A stretch of 64,000 bases of DNA from positions 308,989,164 to 309,053,163 of the forward strand of contig NC_081414.1 of the NCBI RefSeq assembly GCF_030272615.1, written 5' to 3'. This stretch comes from Cryptomeria japonica. Lineage: Eukaryota; Streptophyta; Pinopsida; Cupressales; Cupressaceae. Within the stretch, counting starts at the first letter, position 1. Every line of letters starts with the position of its first letter. Under the pieces are notes generated by a model, which worked only from the letters and a program-made list of their open reading frames with translations, did not search any database and was not told where the DNA came from. Made by a program: the position numbers and the translations under genes. Positions 44,931 to 56,660 of this stretch are shown piece after piece.

Positions 44931-46021
44931 CTGATTTTGAACTGAGAATAGTGAAAGAGGCATTTAACAGTGAAGATTGGATAAATACTATGACAAAAGA
45001 GATTGATCAAATCAAGAAAAATGACACATGAACACTAGTCCCGACCGAAGGACAAAAATGTAATCAGTACAAAGTGGATTTTCAGAAACAAGCTGAATGA
45101 AAAAGGTGAGGTCATTCGAAATAAAGCAAGACTAGTTTGCAAAGGTTATGCCCAAGAAAAAGGAATTGATTATGGTGAAACTTTTGCACCTGTGGCTAGA
45201 CTAGAAGGAGTAAGAACATTGTTGGAATATGTTGCTTACAAGAATTTCAAGGTATATCAAATGGATGTCAAATCTGCATTTCTGAATGGAGTATTAGAAG
45301 AAGAAGTTTTTATCGAACAACTTGAAGGATTTGTTGAAGACAAGAATAAAGATCAGGTATGTAAATTGAACAAAGCTTTATATAGTTTGAAACAAGCACC
45401 TAGAGCATGGTATGAAAGATTGCACTCTTATTTAATCAAGATTGGTTTTATAAGAACAAGTGAAAACAACAATATTTACATGAAAAATGATGAAAATGGA
45501 ATACTAATCTCAGCCATATTTGTTGATGATATTATATTTTGTGGAAATGACTCTCTATGTAAGAACTTTGGAAATGAAATGAGCAAAGAATTTGAGATGT
45601 CATTAATCGGTGAGATAAAGTATTTTATAGGTTTATAGATACTACAAATGAAAAATGAGATTTTCATTACTCAATCCAAGTACATAAAGGAAATCTTGAA
45701 GAAATTTGGAATGGAGGATTCAAAACTAGTTAGTACTCCTATGACTACCAACTGTAAACTATCAAAGAATGATGAATCTACATCTGTTGATGAGACACTT
45801 TACTGATCCATGATTGGAAAGCTACAATATGTTGTTCACAGCAGGCCAGACATAACACATGCAGTAGCTAAAGTTGCAAGATTCTTTGCAGATCCTAAAG
45901 AAACACACATGACAAAAATCAAGAGAATTTTTAGATACTTGAAAGGCACTGAGGATTAAGGCTTAGTATATCAGAAAAGAAATGATTTTGATTTAAAAGT
46001 TTATACTGATGCTATTTGTGT
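44931..46021 (+). pseudogene. C2 reverse transcriptase and shortened RNase H
   Basis: A stop and a shift near 45030-45060 break the start. From 45192 the frame holds [31 protein letters not shown] and the catalytic FVDD (45519-45530). A TAG stands at 45636 where glutamine is expected. RNase H begins (VNSRPDITHAV region, then KVYTDA near 46000), but after about 46021 the expected remaining 130 codons are absent and a 12-base repeat takes their place. C3 shows the full version of this part. Confidence 0.85.
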
Positions 46022-46080
46022 AGGAAACTATGCAGGAAACTATACAGGAAACAATACAGGAAATAATACAGGGAACGGGA
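46022..46080 (+). repeat. 12-base tandem repeat replacing C2 RNase H
   Basis: About five units of aggaaacnatac/aggaaataatac occur directly after the KVYTDA codons of RNase H. They would read as repeated GN(Y/N)T in the same frame. Confidence 0.8.
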
Positions 46081-46367
46081 ATTGAAGACATAAATGCTCT
46101 GACTGAGACTAAGTTGACACATAACAGTAGGAAATCACTTCATACAGGAAGAAATTATGTTTTATTTCTTTACTTTTTGGCATTGTTGTCAAAGGGGGAG
46201 AAGACTGAAGAAAAGAGGAGAAGATAGAAGAGAAGAGGAGACGACTAATGTATGGGGGAGAATTTTGATGACAGAAGGAGAGCATTTCAGCATTTCAGAA
46301 TCTCACAGCAATCTGAATCAATTAGGTCAAATCAATTGGTTTTTCCATCAATGCTAAAGGGGGAGAT
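46081..46367 (+). other. C2 3' untranslated part with bracketed polypurine tract
   Basis: Purine tracts occur at 46191, 46252 and 46356 (aaagggggagat, abutting the LTR). TTTCCATCAATGCTAA (46342-46357) is an inverted, weaker partner (11 of 16) of TTGTCATTGATGTCAA (46479-46494) in the LTR. Confidence 0.65.
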
Positions 46368-47897
46368 TGTTGGCATTTGGCATTATAATAGACAATAAGA
46401 GATTGTTGGCATTGAGAAGGTTGTTGATAATTATGAATATAACTGATCAAGGATGTTTACTGTCTTAATATTATTATTTTGTCATTGATGTCAAGAAATT
46501 GATTTTCTAATTTAGTATGATGTTGCCATATCTTGAGAAGTATGATTTGATGAGTATACAGATGTCGATAAAGGACACAGAAAGAATATGATGAATAAGG
46601 GGAGAAACAAGTTATTCAATGGGCAACTATTACCGAGTTAGACAATGATGAGATCATGATGACTAGATTGTTTTGATATCCTACGTATGTTATTGATTGA
46701 AAGGTTAATACTATGCTATGTTACTGAGCAAAGAACCTAGTCAGTAAACCCTAAGGAACCTAGTCGGTGAATCCTAAGGTTATCGCTATCGGTTAATGAA
46801 GGCAGAATGTCTACCGAGTGAAGTTTAGTATTTACCGAGTTGTAACCGAGTTGTAACTGAGCTGTAACATAATGCATTAAATGATTACAAGCGTTATTTA
46901 ATGAAGGAAGCTGATGAGCTGGCTATGATTAAATGATTGGTGTGTCATGAATGAATTTTGCTAAAGAATCTATGGCAAAGGAAAATCGGCAGGAAGATCT
47001 ACAACTTTGACTGAACCACAATACCCTAGCATAAGTTCCAAGAAATGTATGCAAGTTCCAAGGTGGCGTAAAACATTTTCAGATCGAAGGATACATTGAA
47101 CCTAGTCAAAGTTTGAAGATCTGATGGCTATGATTGATCATGGGAAATGTGATCAATAAAATTAAGCGGTTGGCGAATTATTTATAAATAGGGAACTGTT
47201 GATAAACAATGTATGCGAGCAAGTGTATGCACAGGGATGCTACATAGTGATTACAAAGCACAAAAGCTTGAAGACCTATTTTGAATAATAGAGTATAGAG
47301 CCCAGTAGATGGACAAGATTAGTTCTATGTCTATATTGTATTGAGCAAATAAGAATCTGCTTTAGCATTTTAGATGTGAAGTTGCAGTAAATTTTTATTA
47401 CTGTTATTTTGTGAAGTGACAAAAAATATCTTAACCGAGTGGACTTAACAGTCTTATTTGTAAAACCCTCTAGCAAGGTGACATTCTGATTGAGTGTTTG
47501 AAATCCTTTAACAAGGTCACTTCTAACAAGGTGAAGATCCTAACAGATCTGAGGGAAATCCCTTAACCGGGTCACATCTAGCAATGTGTTTGTAATCTTT
47601 AACAAGATTTGCTTTTAACTGAGCATACTCTAGAAGAGTATATTTCTTAGTGGGTCTGAAATCCCACAGTGGTTTTCCCTATTTGGGTTTTCACGTTAAA
47701 TCTGGTGTTATGAGTGTTATGTTGTTCATATGCTTTTGAGTTTGCATGTTTAGCAGTTTTGGTTATATTACTGAAGTATATGTTACTGAGATTGAATCTG
47801 ATGTTTTTATGGAAGATTAAGTTTGTATGATTCACCCCCCCCCCTCTCATCTTATTAGCTTGGCATCTATACTTGTCTTTAAGTATCAGAACTATCA
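46368..47897 (+). repeat. C2 3' LTR
   Basis: 1530 bases, very similar to the 5' LTR. The length difference comes mainly from a short duplication near 46735-46765 (aacctagtc.gt.aa.cctaagg) and a second near 46840 (gagttgtaac units). The C tract near the end is longer than in the 5' LTR. Confidence 0.95.
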
Positions 47898-48934
47898 ATA
47901 AAGGTACTAGGGGCATTGGACAACCCAAATGGCATGACTTTCCACTCATACAACCCCTCATTAGTTTTTAAAAAAATTTCCATTCATCCCCTAGCCTTAT
48001 TCTAATCTGATGGTATCCACTTTTTAGATCCATTTTAGTGAAATATTTAGCACTCCCCAAGCAATCCAATAAGTTTTATATTCTAGGGATTGGGAACCTA
48101 TACCTTATAGTTATCTTGTTGATGGCCCTTGAGTCTTTGCATAGCCTCCAAGTCCCTTCTTTCTTGGGTGCAAGGACAACAGGTACTGCACATGGGCTTA
48201 GACTTTTTCCAATTAGCCCTGATTATAGAAACTCCTCAATTTGTCTTTCCATTTCTGCATTCTAGTCTAAAGTAAGCTTGTATGCTGCTTTATTTGGTAG
48301 GGTAGATCCAAGGATCAGATCTATGCAATGACTTATGTCTCTCACCGGTGGCAGCAATCTTGGAATTCCATCTGAGTTGATCCCTTTGTACTTGTCAAGT
48401 AACTGTTTGATTGCAGGGTCTATGTGCCTCTATCCTTCTTCTTTCCTCTTTGAAAACTACTCCTTATTTTTCACCTTGGACTTGGGAATGAGGGCATAGA
48501 AAACTATATCCTTCTCTGCAATCTCCTTCATGAACTGCTTTCCTTCTACCAACAACACTTTGGCATCCTTCCCTTTTGGTTCCATCTCTCTCCATCAGAG
48601 GTAAGAGTTCCATCACCTTACCATATTTGGTGATTGAATAGGTGTTTCTAACCCCATCATGATAAGCCTTCAAATCAAACTACCATGGTCTCCCAGACAA
48701 GAGATGACATGCATCCATCTTAGCTATATCAAATAGCAATCTATCCTTGTATGATCCAATCTAAAACTCTACCCAAGCCTTCTCTTCTACCACTTCTTAT
48801 TGACCTTGGGTGAGCCATGAGACCTTGTAGGCGTAAGTATGTGGCAATCTCCTCAACTTAAGATTCTCTACCATTTCAAGTGACACAAAATTTTTAATAG
48901 ACCTGAGGTCTATCAAGAACTTGCATACCTTTCC
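47898..48934 (-). pseudogene. Chromovirus protease region and reverse transcriptase (left half)
   Basis: On the minus strand, from 48930: CKFLIDLRS..NFVS, the protease active-site region with the D-S/T-G glycine replaced, then a degraded linker. The RT fingers and palm follow: FPIPRI and [12 protein letters not shown] (about 48040), EWK, and the MPFGL block (about 47910-47945), which runs straight into the target copy of C2. Stops occur about every 40 codons. Confidence 0.75.
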
Positions 48935-49783
48935 TCATGCCCTGCAAGTAGTTTTGAAAAGAGATTTTCTTTGTGGGGGCTCCTTATCAAGTACCTTCAT
49001 AGTGGTCACTACTCTCTTGATCATCAGAGCCTCTCCTCTTTCAGGATAGCCATATCTATAAGGAGCATTGACACTTTGATAGGTGTTTGCACTTGCCACA
49101 CTTTGGGAATCAGATTCTTGCACCAAGTTGCTCCTCCTTTCTCCCATGGAGCTTGTAGCCTTCTCTAGACACCTATTGGCCATGTGCCCCTCTTGGTTAT
49201 AGTTGTATAATCTATGAGGTCCTCTGCCTTGGGATCTTCCTCTAGAGGGTGGTCTCCTACCCCTAAAGTTCCCTCTTTGATTGTAGCCTCCTCCTTGGTT
49301 GTAACTCCTCTCTCCTCTGGTGCATTCTTGGCTAGACTCACCTTGGTATCCAAAACCATTTCCTCTACCTCTCAAAGGACCTATTCCCCATCTTTTATGT
49401 CTCCCTTTTCCTCTACTATTTTGTTCCTTCCTTCTCTTTAGCTTCTCCTCCACCTTGAGTGCCAACTGAAAGCATTTTTGGACCGTCTCCGGGGTGTGGA
49501 GGTTCAAATATTCTTGGATTGCAAATCTTAGTCCATTGAGATATTTCACCACTTTTTCATCCTCACTCTCCTTTACCTTGGTCTTCATACACAACTTCAT
49601 GAATTCCTCTATGTAGGAACTCACATCCATCTCCTTTTTCTTTAAGTTTTGTCTCCTCTTGCACAATTGGACATTATAGTCCACTGGAACATAGGCTTCC
49701 TTCACCAAAGCCGTCATCTTCTTTCAAGTAGAAAATCTTCTCTTCCCCTCTTTCACCCTCTTATCTTGGATGAAATTCCACCA
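48935..49783 (-). pseudogene. Chromovirus gag, C-terminal part
   Basis: The frame on the minus strand begins WWNFIQDKR (49780), has a TGA at 49718 where tryptophan is expected, then runs open to 48935 (260 codons). It includes KMTALVKEAYVP, VSSYIEEFMKLCMKT, EKVVKYLNGLRFAIQEYL and VQKCFQLALKVEEKLKRR, the Retrotrans_gag capsid pattern. An Arg/Gly-rich tail and a zinc knuckle with its first Cys replaced (YNYNQEGHMANRC) follow. About 200 bases of gag expected between 57793 and here are absent. Confidence 0.8.
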
Positions 49784-49822
49784 AGTTAAACCCTTTTCCA
49801 AGATTCAAGCTCTGATACCAAT
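49784..49822 (-). other. Second primer site and leader start beside the E1 3' LTR
   Basis: Minus strand ATTGGTATCAGAGC plus 25 leader bases ending GGGTTTAACT follow the 3' LTR. They are identical to the sequence after the 5' LTR (56622-56660), then gag sequence starts. A normal insertion ends at the LTR. Confidence 0.85.
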
Positions 49823-50945
49823 TGTTAGGCCCAATATGGAAAGCTAATGTACTGAGAGGGGAGGGGTGAATTAGTACTCCAAAACTTTTCTTGAATAATA
49901 ACTTTACTATTATGCATAAACAGAATAGTGCAGTAACATAAAATAAAGTTAAAACAAATAGATAACAATCATACATGATTCACTCCATAACACATATATT
50001 TTGGTTACGCAGAAACTCTTGGTTAGAGAGAAAAACTGTGGTGGGAATGGCACCCACAACTTCACTACTGCAATAATAAAGAATGCTCGGCTAGAGCTAC
50101 ATTTAGCTATTTCTAATAGCTTACCCTGTTAGGAGTAACAAGATCTATTAGATCTACCTTGCTAAAGGATTTTACAACATTTATTTTGAATGTTGCACCT
50201 AGTTAGAGGCTTTACAATTTATAGACTTGATTAGAGTCTTTTACCCTGTTAAGGGTTTCTCTTTCAACAATAATAAAATCATTACAAATATCCGCAACTT
50301 TTCATCTAAAATGTTATAGCAGATTCTATGTGCTCAGAATAGATTACCTTGCTTATAGCATACCTCAGTAACCCATATAGTAACTTGATAAACCCTTCTG
50401 TTTACTCTGTTCTTTGACTATTCTCTGAAAACCTTCTCGGTGACCTCTGTGTCTCTGTAACAGTCTTCCTTCATGCATACATACACTTCACTCATGCTGT
50501 ATAAATAGATCTCTTAAAATGGTGATCCAATTCATTGCTTCGATCTTACAAACAATATTCCTTGAATGAATAACTAAACAAAATATTTCATTCATTAGAT
50601 TGATCTCAAAATCATACATAATCTTCTGGTGCAATTTCCAATGTAATAACGGTTAGATGTGTCTCGATCTTGTAACACGTTTTCATATGCATGTCCAGGT
50701 TCAATGTATCTGGTAACACGTTTCACTCGGTGTATCATCTTTACTTCTCGATAGTCTCAAAAAGATACTCGGTAGACAGCTCGATGTATACTGCGTTCTA
50801 TGACTACTTTCCTCTGTAACTGACTAGACTATGCATACCGACTTCTCTATGTGTACCGACTGCATGATTCGATAGTGATAACCAACTAGAATATATAGTA
50901 TGACTTTGAATACAAAAACTAATGGCAATTTGATAAGTAGTAACA
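49823..50945 (-). repeat. E1 3' LTR
   Basis: 1123 bases, nearly identical to 56661-57792. On the minus strand: TGTTACTACTTATC start, a TATA-like tatttatac (about 50500), a CTAACARGGT array (50110-50280 region), gattcacccctcccctctcag near the end, CCTAACA end. Confidence 0.9.
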
Positions 50946-50967
50946 ATCTCCCCTTTTGACATTAGTT
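50917..50967 (-). other. Inverted repeat bracketing the E1 polypurine tract
   Basis: On the minus strand AACTAATGTCAA (50956-50967), the tract AAGGGGAGAT, the LTR start, then TTGCCATTAGTT (50917-50928). The arms pair at 11 of 12 positions, although their sequence differs from that in C1 and C3. Confidence 0.6.
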
Positions 50968-51316
50968 GAGATGTTTGACAAAAACTACTTTCAAAGTCAT
51001 AACTCAAAAATCTATATACTTTGCAAAATGACTATACTTGACAATAAATACAATAGTCAATGAAATAGTATATTCAGATATACTCCCCTTATCTTATACT
51101 ATACATAACTCTGATTTTGTGTGCTTAGTTCTGTGTTTGTTTTCTCTACTTACTGTCCTTGAATACTCTGCATACTCTGCATACTCTGCTCGGTATACTC
51201 CCCCTATATACAATACTCTGAATACTGTATCAAAACTGTATTACAAAACTATATTACCAAAACTATATCTCCCCCTATATAGTATCACTCCCCCTTTTTG
51301 ACAAACATCAAAAAAC
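50946..51316 (-). other. E1 3' untranslated part with repeated purine tracts
   Basis: On the minus strand GGGGGAG or GGGGAG occurs near 51290, 51270, 51200, 51083 and 50948. Between them lies a TACTCTGCA/TATACTCTG word array (51165-51235, plus strand). No open frame is called. Confidence 0.65.
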
Positions 51317-54300
51317 TTAATTTCCATCTGAGGGTAGTAACTGATCAAAAATAGATTTATACTTTTTTCGGGCATCGGTGAGTGCGACAAAGAGTGCATC
51401 CTTTACACTTTCCATTAAAGAATTTTGTGCTTGAATATCAGCTAATAGGGATATTAAGCCATCAAGAGTGCTTCCCTCTTGTGTAGTAGATAGGCATGTA
51501 GCTCGATTAATCTATTCTTGAACTAATGAAAGATGAGGAAGGAATAATGTCTGGAGTGTCATTATATCCATCCTGATCTTATGCTCTTCATTTTTGAGTT
51601 CCAGTTGTTGAGCCATGAGCTGTTGAATCTTGGTATAAAAATTTTGAACTAAATTGGGCTCATGAGTCAACTTATTTGAGAGATCGGTGATTTCTTTTTC
51701 AATTGCATCAGTTTTATTCTTGATATCTTTAATGAATATGGAAAATGTGCAAAGTTTCTGAAATAAATAAAGAATATGCTTGAGTTGAGGGGACAACTCA
51801 GCAATGAATTTGACAAGTTTGACTTTGCCAATAGCGAGAGATTTTTGTACCTCTTCTATCATTTTTGCAGTAAGCTCCTTGTCTTTGAGCTTGCTCAAGT
51901 ACTCAGATGCATCAACTCCAGATGTTTCTATTTGATTAAGGAGTTCATCCAGTTGAATGTGGATGGCTGCATCGGTTGACACTGTAGCTGAAGGTAGCAT
52001 ATCTATTAGCAGTGTATTTACCTTCTGAAGTACTTTATTCTTCTTTTGAATGGCCATCTATTTTTCTTGTTCGGCCTTTGCTTTGCATAGTTCACCGAAA
52101 TCAATAAGTGCTTGCCCCTTTAATTTTGAGATATCCACATTGGGCAACACTATTAGTTTAGTCAAATCAACTTTGAAACTATGCTTTTTCAACTTCTTCT
52201 CTTTACCTTTGGTCGGTTGGACCAAGACAATAGCTTGAGAGGCTTGATGACCCTCAGTAGGTTGCTCGGTAGAGGCAACACTTTGGTTGGTTCCTGTAGC
52301 TACTATGGTGTCTTTTGGTGTTTCAGTACTGGGTGTCTCAGCTGCTACATTTTTTAGTGCTTGACAGTGCTTGAGAGGTCTGGTCTTGAGTTGTACCTTC
52401 TACTACTTCAGACTGGTGACCTTTGATGCCTTGTGTTGTATCTTTAGGAGCTTCAATAGAGACAGGTTGAGTGATCGGCAGATAAGGCTGAACTTGTACT
52501 AACACAGATTCACTATATACAATTTTTGCATATGTAGTGCCTTCGATCATCTCCTGCTCCTGTTCTTCTACATCCATGACATCCTCATCAATATGAAGAG
52601 TGTCAGTCGGGTCTTGCTCGGTAGCATCAGGACCGTGCTCAGTGACATCGCGACCTTGTTCGGTGACATCAACAATTTCAACTTTAGATTGTTCACTGAC
52701 ATCTTTTATTTTGAAGATTTCCTGCCAGTTTGCTTTTGTCTCATTCTCTACATCAATATATAGCCCATTCATCAATTTTAAGTCTCTTTGTTTGATAAGA
52801 AATTTAGAATTGTAGGTTGTCAAGTGTTCTTTAATTTCTTCTACAGACATATCAGGAAATAGATGGACTGGACTTCTTTCTCTAATTTGTTTCTCTGAGT
52901 CCATTGCATATTTCCACCTGTTATCAATATGTAAGTAAAGTTCATTTGGAAGTGACTTTACTAGTTCTAATGGAGCTAGCCGAAACTTTAGAAGTGTGCA
53001 AATGACAGCTTCTTCAATTTGTCTCTTCTCATCATTATTCCTAGTCTCATACTTGACATATCTAAAGGAACCAAATCCACCATATTCTTTTAGATTTGCA
53101 CAAAAGTTTTCAACACTATGTATATTTACTTTCTTGCTTTTGATAATTTGGAATTTGTTGGCATCCTCAGATTCTGTATCACTAGACTCTTTTGCCCAAA
53201 TGAGTCTCGGAGTAGATTTCTTGTAGGTCTTGGTTACCTTGGAAGCAGTAACACTCTTTTGTTTCTTACTCGGTGATGCAGCTCATGCTCTTGTATTAGG
53301 ACTTTTTGTTGGAGGAGTCGGTAGGGCCTTTGGTATGTCCTGTTTCTTTCTTTTCAATACTTTACCCTTAGGTAGTTTGGTGCTCAATGTTATTACTGCC
53401 TCTTGAGCTTCTGATTCCTCTTCAGTAATGGCAAGAGTACCTTTGATAGGTGTGGAGGAAGATTCTTCTCCAAATTTCTCAAATAATGCCTTAATCATCT
53501 TTGTAGCCTTTCTTGTAGCTTTAGGTACTACAATACTCATTTTTACCTTTTCCTTAACTTCTTCATAAGTTCCATATCTCAATTCAGTAGCATGCCTTGG
53601 CAGTGTAAGAAATGCATCAATTTGTTGTTGTGTGATATCATAGTCAATCTCGTAACCCATTGGTGGCAAAGATTGAGTCCTTGGTTCCACAACATTCACA
53701 TAACAGTAATCGGTGTCTACCTCAAAGCATATATCATCTTTATATTTCTCTACCAGCTGGGGTGGTATTCGGTACCTATTGTGCATCTTCTCTTGAAATT
53801 TGCTGAAGTAGTCATCCATGATATCATTGAAATTATCTCCCAATTTCTTAATAAAGTCATTAATTTGATGGGTGATTGGTCGGTGTAGCTCCCAAACTAC
53901 TTTACCGACTGATGGAAAAAATTTCTCAAAGTAGAAAAACAAGCATACAAGAAGTGAACCAAACTTCAGTTTATTTGCCAAGTTGTCCTTCTTCGGCTTC
54001 TTTATTATGTTCAGATTCTCAAACAAGTTTTTCAATAACACTTCACATAAATCAACTTTCATTCCCTTTTTCACTATTTTATAGGCTAAATCAACTGCTG
54101 CACAGGGTACACTGTTTTCCCTTGCTGATTAGAAGAAACAGTAACCAATTACTCTAATTGCAAACTTAAGTTCTACATCAGTGACATTGTTCAGTTTCAG
54201 TCCTCGGTAATCAGATTCTACTCCAGTTAAACTGACTAACTCCTTCTGTGATATCATCTTCTGTGCTCGTGCATGATCATAGATAGGATAATCGGTGATC

Positions 54301-54701
54301 ACATGAATGATTTCCTTAGTGATTTTGAATGGTTGCTCCTCTAGCCACATGATATCATCATGAACTCTGCTCAAAACAAACTTAACCCACTAGGGTTTGA
54401 ACACATGGGGATAGGCTAGGGCTTTAGTTAATCCCTTGATTTTGATATGCTCGTACTTGCTATCCATTTTTCCATCGATACATAGCTCATCATATGTGTC
54501 ACTTATCTCAACATGACCGAGTTCTTCAACACAGTATTTGGTGAAGAATCTAACATCTTCAACTAACAAGACTCAATCCGGGATGAGTGAAAAGGCAGTT
54601 TTGTCATCCGGTTCAGAGGTGACTTTAGGAGTCAAAGAGTATTTCAGTGAGGGCTTCTCGACATTCTTGACAACTATGGGATCTTGGATCTTGGGTGCCA
54701 T
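51317..54701 (-). pseudogene. E1 ORF2, about 1127 codons, unknown protein
   Basis: ATG at 54701 (MAPKIQDPIVVKN). One frame runs to about 52350 with four stops; one extra A in an A6 run near 52350 shifts it, and the second frame runs to the TAA at 51317-51319 with two more stops. Landmarks: about residues 110-190, ITKEIIHVI, LTGVESDYRGLKL and ELKFAIRVIGY, shared with E2; then ENSVPCAAVDLAYKIVKKG and LKFGSLLVCLFFYFEKFFP, a hydrophobic helical part. Next come a Lys/Ser-rich linker and a repeat of DVTEQGRDVTEHGPDATEQD. The last 230 residues are helical and Lys/Glu-rich. No zinc, catalytic or signal-peptide motif is recognised. It resembles in outline the large helical proteins of plant transposon-derived genes, but I cannot name a family. 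An envelope-like third ORF is an alternative, given its position. Confidence 0.7.
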
Positions 54702-55245
54702 TTGTAAATTTCAGATAAAACTAGCAAACTATCCTTAGGGTTTGACGGTTTACAAATGGCAGATGCTTCACACTCAGTAGATAATAGCAATTTGATAAGA
54801 TCGGTAAACTAGCTTAACAGTGTGATGAGATTTATGTAAATACCTTGGATTCGCTTTGAATGAGGTTTGATCACCTCAATTCGCTCTGTTCTGCTCTCTT
54901 GAAAACTTGGTGAACGAAAATGACCACGAAAATACCTTTAAGTACACAAAATACCTTATTGGGCTCCGTGCGGGTTAGGTCAAAACAATAAATGCACTCG
55001 ATTCACCTTTAACCGATTTACTCCTTTTTTTCGTTTTAACTGAGTAACCAAATTTCCTTCATTTACCGACTTGACAGGTTTCCTATATTCACCGACTTGA
55101 TAGGTTTCTTGTAAAGTACTTTTGATAGAATTTCAAAATTACTAATGCATCTTAACTATGTAGACTTTGAATTTAGTACATAATAGAATAGCAACTGTTA
55201 TGATTTTAACCTTCAGAGAATGCAGTCCCTTCATACCTTTTCTGA
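54702..55245 (-). promoter_or_regulatory. Spacer before E1 ORF2 with a possible internal promoter and leader
   Basis: No open frame. On the minus strand TACTTAAAGGTATTTTCG (about 54940) lines up with TGTTTAAAAGGAATTTTG in E2 (about 63155), a TATA-like site. Further down CCAAGGTATTTACA (about 54845) lines up with CGAAGGTATTTTTCA in E2 (63390), a possible splice donor. Both copies then reach ORF2. The role is inferred. Confidence 0.4.
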
Positions 55246-56598
55246 TTAATTTGGAATAGGTGCACCTAACTCGATAGGTAAGGTGCTTTCTTCATTTGAC
55301 ATAATTTCCTTCTTTTTCCAAATCATCTTTAATTTTTCTTTTATCTCTTCAGTGTCTCTTCTAGGTTGATCTCTGCAATCTCTAGCCAAGTGTCCAACTT
55401 TGTGAGAATGAAAACATGCCATGCTAGGATTTCTCCATGATCTTCGGTTGTTCATTCCAAACCTTATAAAATAGTTGGCACTAATATGTCCATATCTTCC
55501 ACAACATTTGCACCATATCCTTGTATTGTAATCCCATGGTACTACTGCATATTGTCCGTAAGGATCTGTGTGAGTTCGGTAACCTCTAGTGTTTTCTCAG
55601 TGTGCATACCACATGTGGTTCTTTTTCTTAAGCCAGCATTTTTCGGTACTATGTCCATATCTATTGCAGTTTTTACAAAACCCTTTGAATTTTTCCTTTT
55701 GATAGTTGTTAACAGACTTTGTCCTCCATTGATTAGATGTGTGACCATATTTATTGCAATTGTAACAATAACCATTTGATTTAGTGATATTCGGTTGCTT
55801 ACCTTTTCTGATTTGGCATATGTTGGTAGTATGACCTTGATTTCCATAGTAGTAGCAAATAGGCTTCTTTCTTTTGATGTTATTCCTTTTTCTAGCTTGC
55901 CTTGATGATTCTCCTCTCTCAGTAGTATGAATTCCTTTCTCGGTAGATTCTTTTCCTTTGTAACTGAGTCCTGCATCTTTGTTGGGTCTTCTTGTATTCA
56001 GTTGCTCATCTAGCATCTTTGATGCTTCATAACTCTTCTTCAATGTTTCTTTGGATTTCTTCTCTATTTCAAGTTCATTGGTCAACCTTGATACTTCAAG
56101 TTTTAATGATTGATTTTCATCATTCTTTAGAATTGCTTCATGATGTGCATAACCTAGTTGATCTATCATATTTTGTTGAATCCCAGTTAACCTTGTGATT
56201 TCATCATTCTTATCAGATACTAAGACTTCAAGTTGTTGTTTCTCTCTTTGTAGATCTCTTGCTTTATCCTCTGCTGTCCTCAATGCATCTAGATTTTCAG
56301 TCATCTATGTACTGAAATGTTCATGTTCTCTTTTCATTGCTTTTAGTTGATCAACCAATGCTTTGTTCTTTTCTTTCAATACTCCAATCATTTCTTCAGT
56401 TTCTTCAAATATACTGTTCTCAGATGATGTCTCAATTTGTTCCACTAACTCTTGAGAATCCTGCAAATCATCAGATAATCTTCTTCTTACTTTCAGAGAT
56501 TTTTGCATTTGCCTTTGCATGTCTGCAATCACTTGATTAGCATGATCTAGCTCTTCTTGTAGATACAAAATCCTCCAAGATTGTTAACAGCCTTCCAT
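55246..56598 (-). pseudogene. E1 ORF1: coiled coil and five zinc knuckles, gag-like
   Basis: ATG at 56598, 62 bases after the primer site core. The single frame of 450 codons is interrupted only by TAA (56584-56586), TAG (56305-56307) and TGA (55597-55599), each one transition from Gln or Arg. The first 220 residues form a long Glu/Lys/Leu-rich coiled coil (LQEELDHANQVIADMQRQM; ELEIEKKSKETLKKSYEA). A basic linker with DAGLSYKG follows, then knuckles CYYYGNQGHTTNIC, CYNCNKYGHTSNQW, CKNCNRYGHSTEKC, CKCCGRYGHISANY and CFHSHKVGHLARDC; two have lost the last Cys. It most resembles the C-terminal half of C1 gag; no capsid domain is visible. It probably binds RNA and may pair with a helper gag through the coil. 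Confidence 0.75.
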
Positions 56599-56621
56599 TG
56601 ATAAGATCTTTCTCTTTAGGT

Positions 56622-56660
56622 AGTTAAACCCTTTTCCAAGATTCAAGCTCTGATACCAAT
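56622..56660 (-). other. E1 primer binding site and leader start
   Basis: Directly after the 5' LTR the minus strand reads ATTGGTATCAGAGC, the initiator-tRNA type primer site used by Copia elements, then 25 leader bases ending GGGTTTAACT. ORF1 starts 24 bases further on. Confidence 0.85.

Larger units (their letters stand above)
40761..47897 (+). mobile_element. Copia C2, full length with target duplication
   Basis: Complete structure: ataaa (40756-40760), 5' LTR 40761-42257, primer site, gag, protease, integrase, reverse transcriptase, shortened RNase H, polypurine tract 46356-46367, 3' LTR 46368-47897, ataaa (47898-47902). The chromovirus reverse transcriptase reads on in the same frame on both sides once one ataaa is discounted, so the borders are exact. 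All coding domains carry stops or shifts, so it cannot move alone. Confidence 0.95.

Noticed and set aside
48971-49441. Plus-strand frames of 65-75 codons over the chromovirus gag
   Set aside because: Shadows of the open minus-strand gag frame with its Arg/Gly-rich tail.
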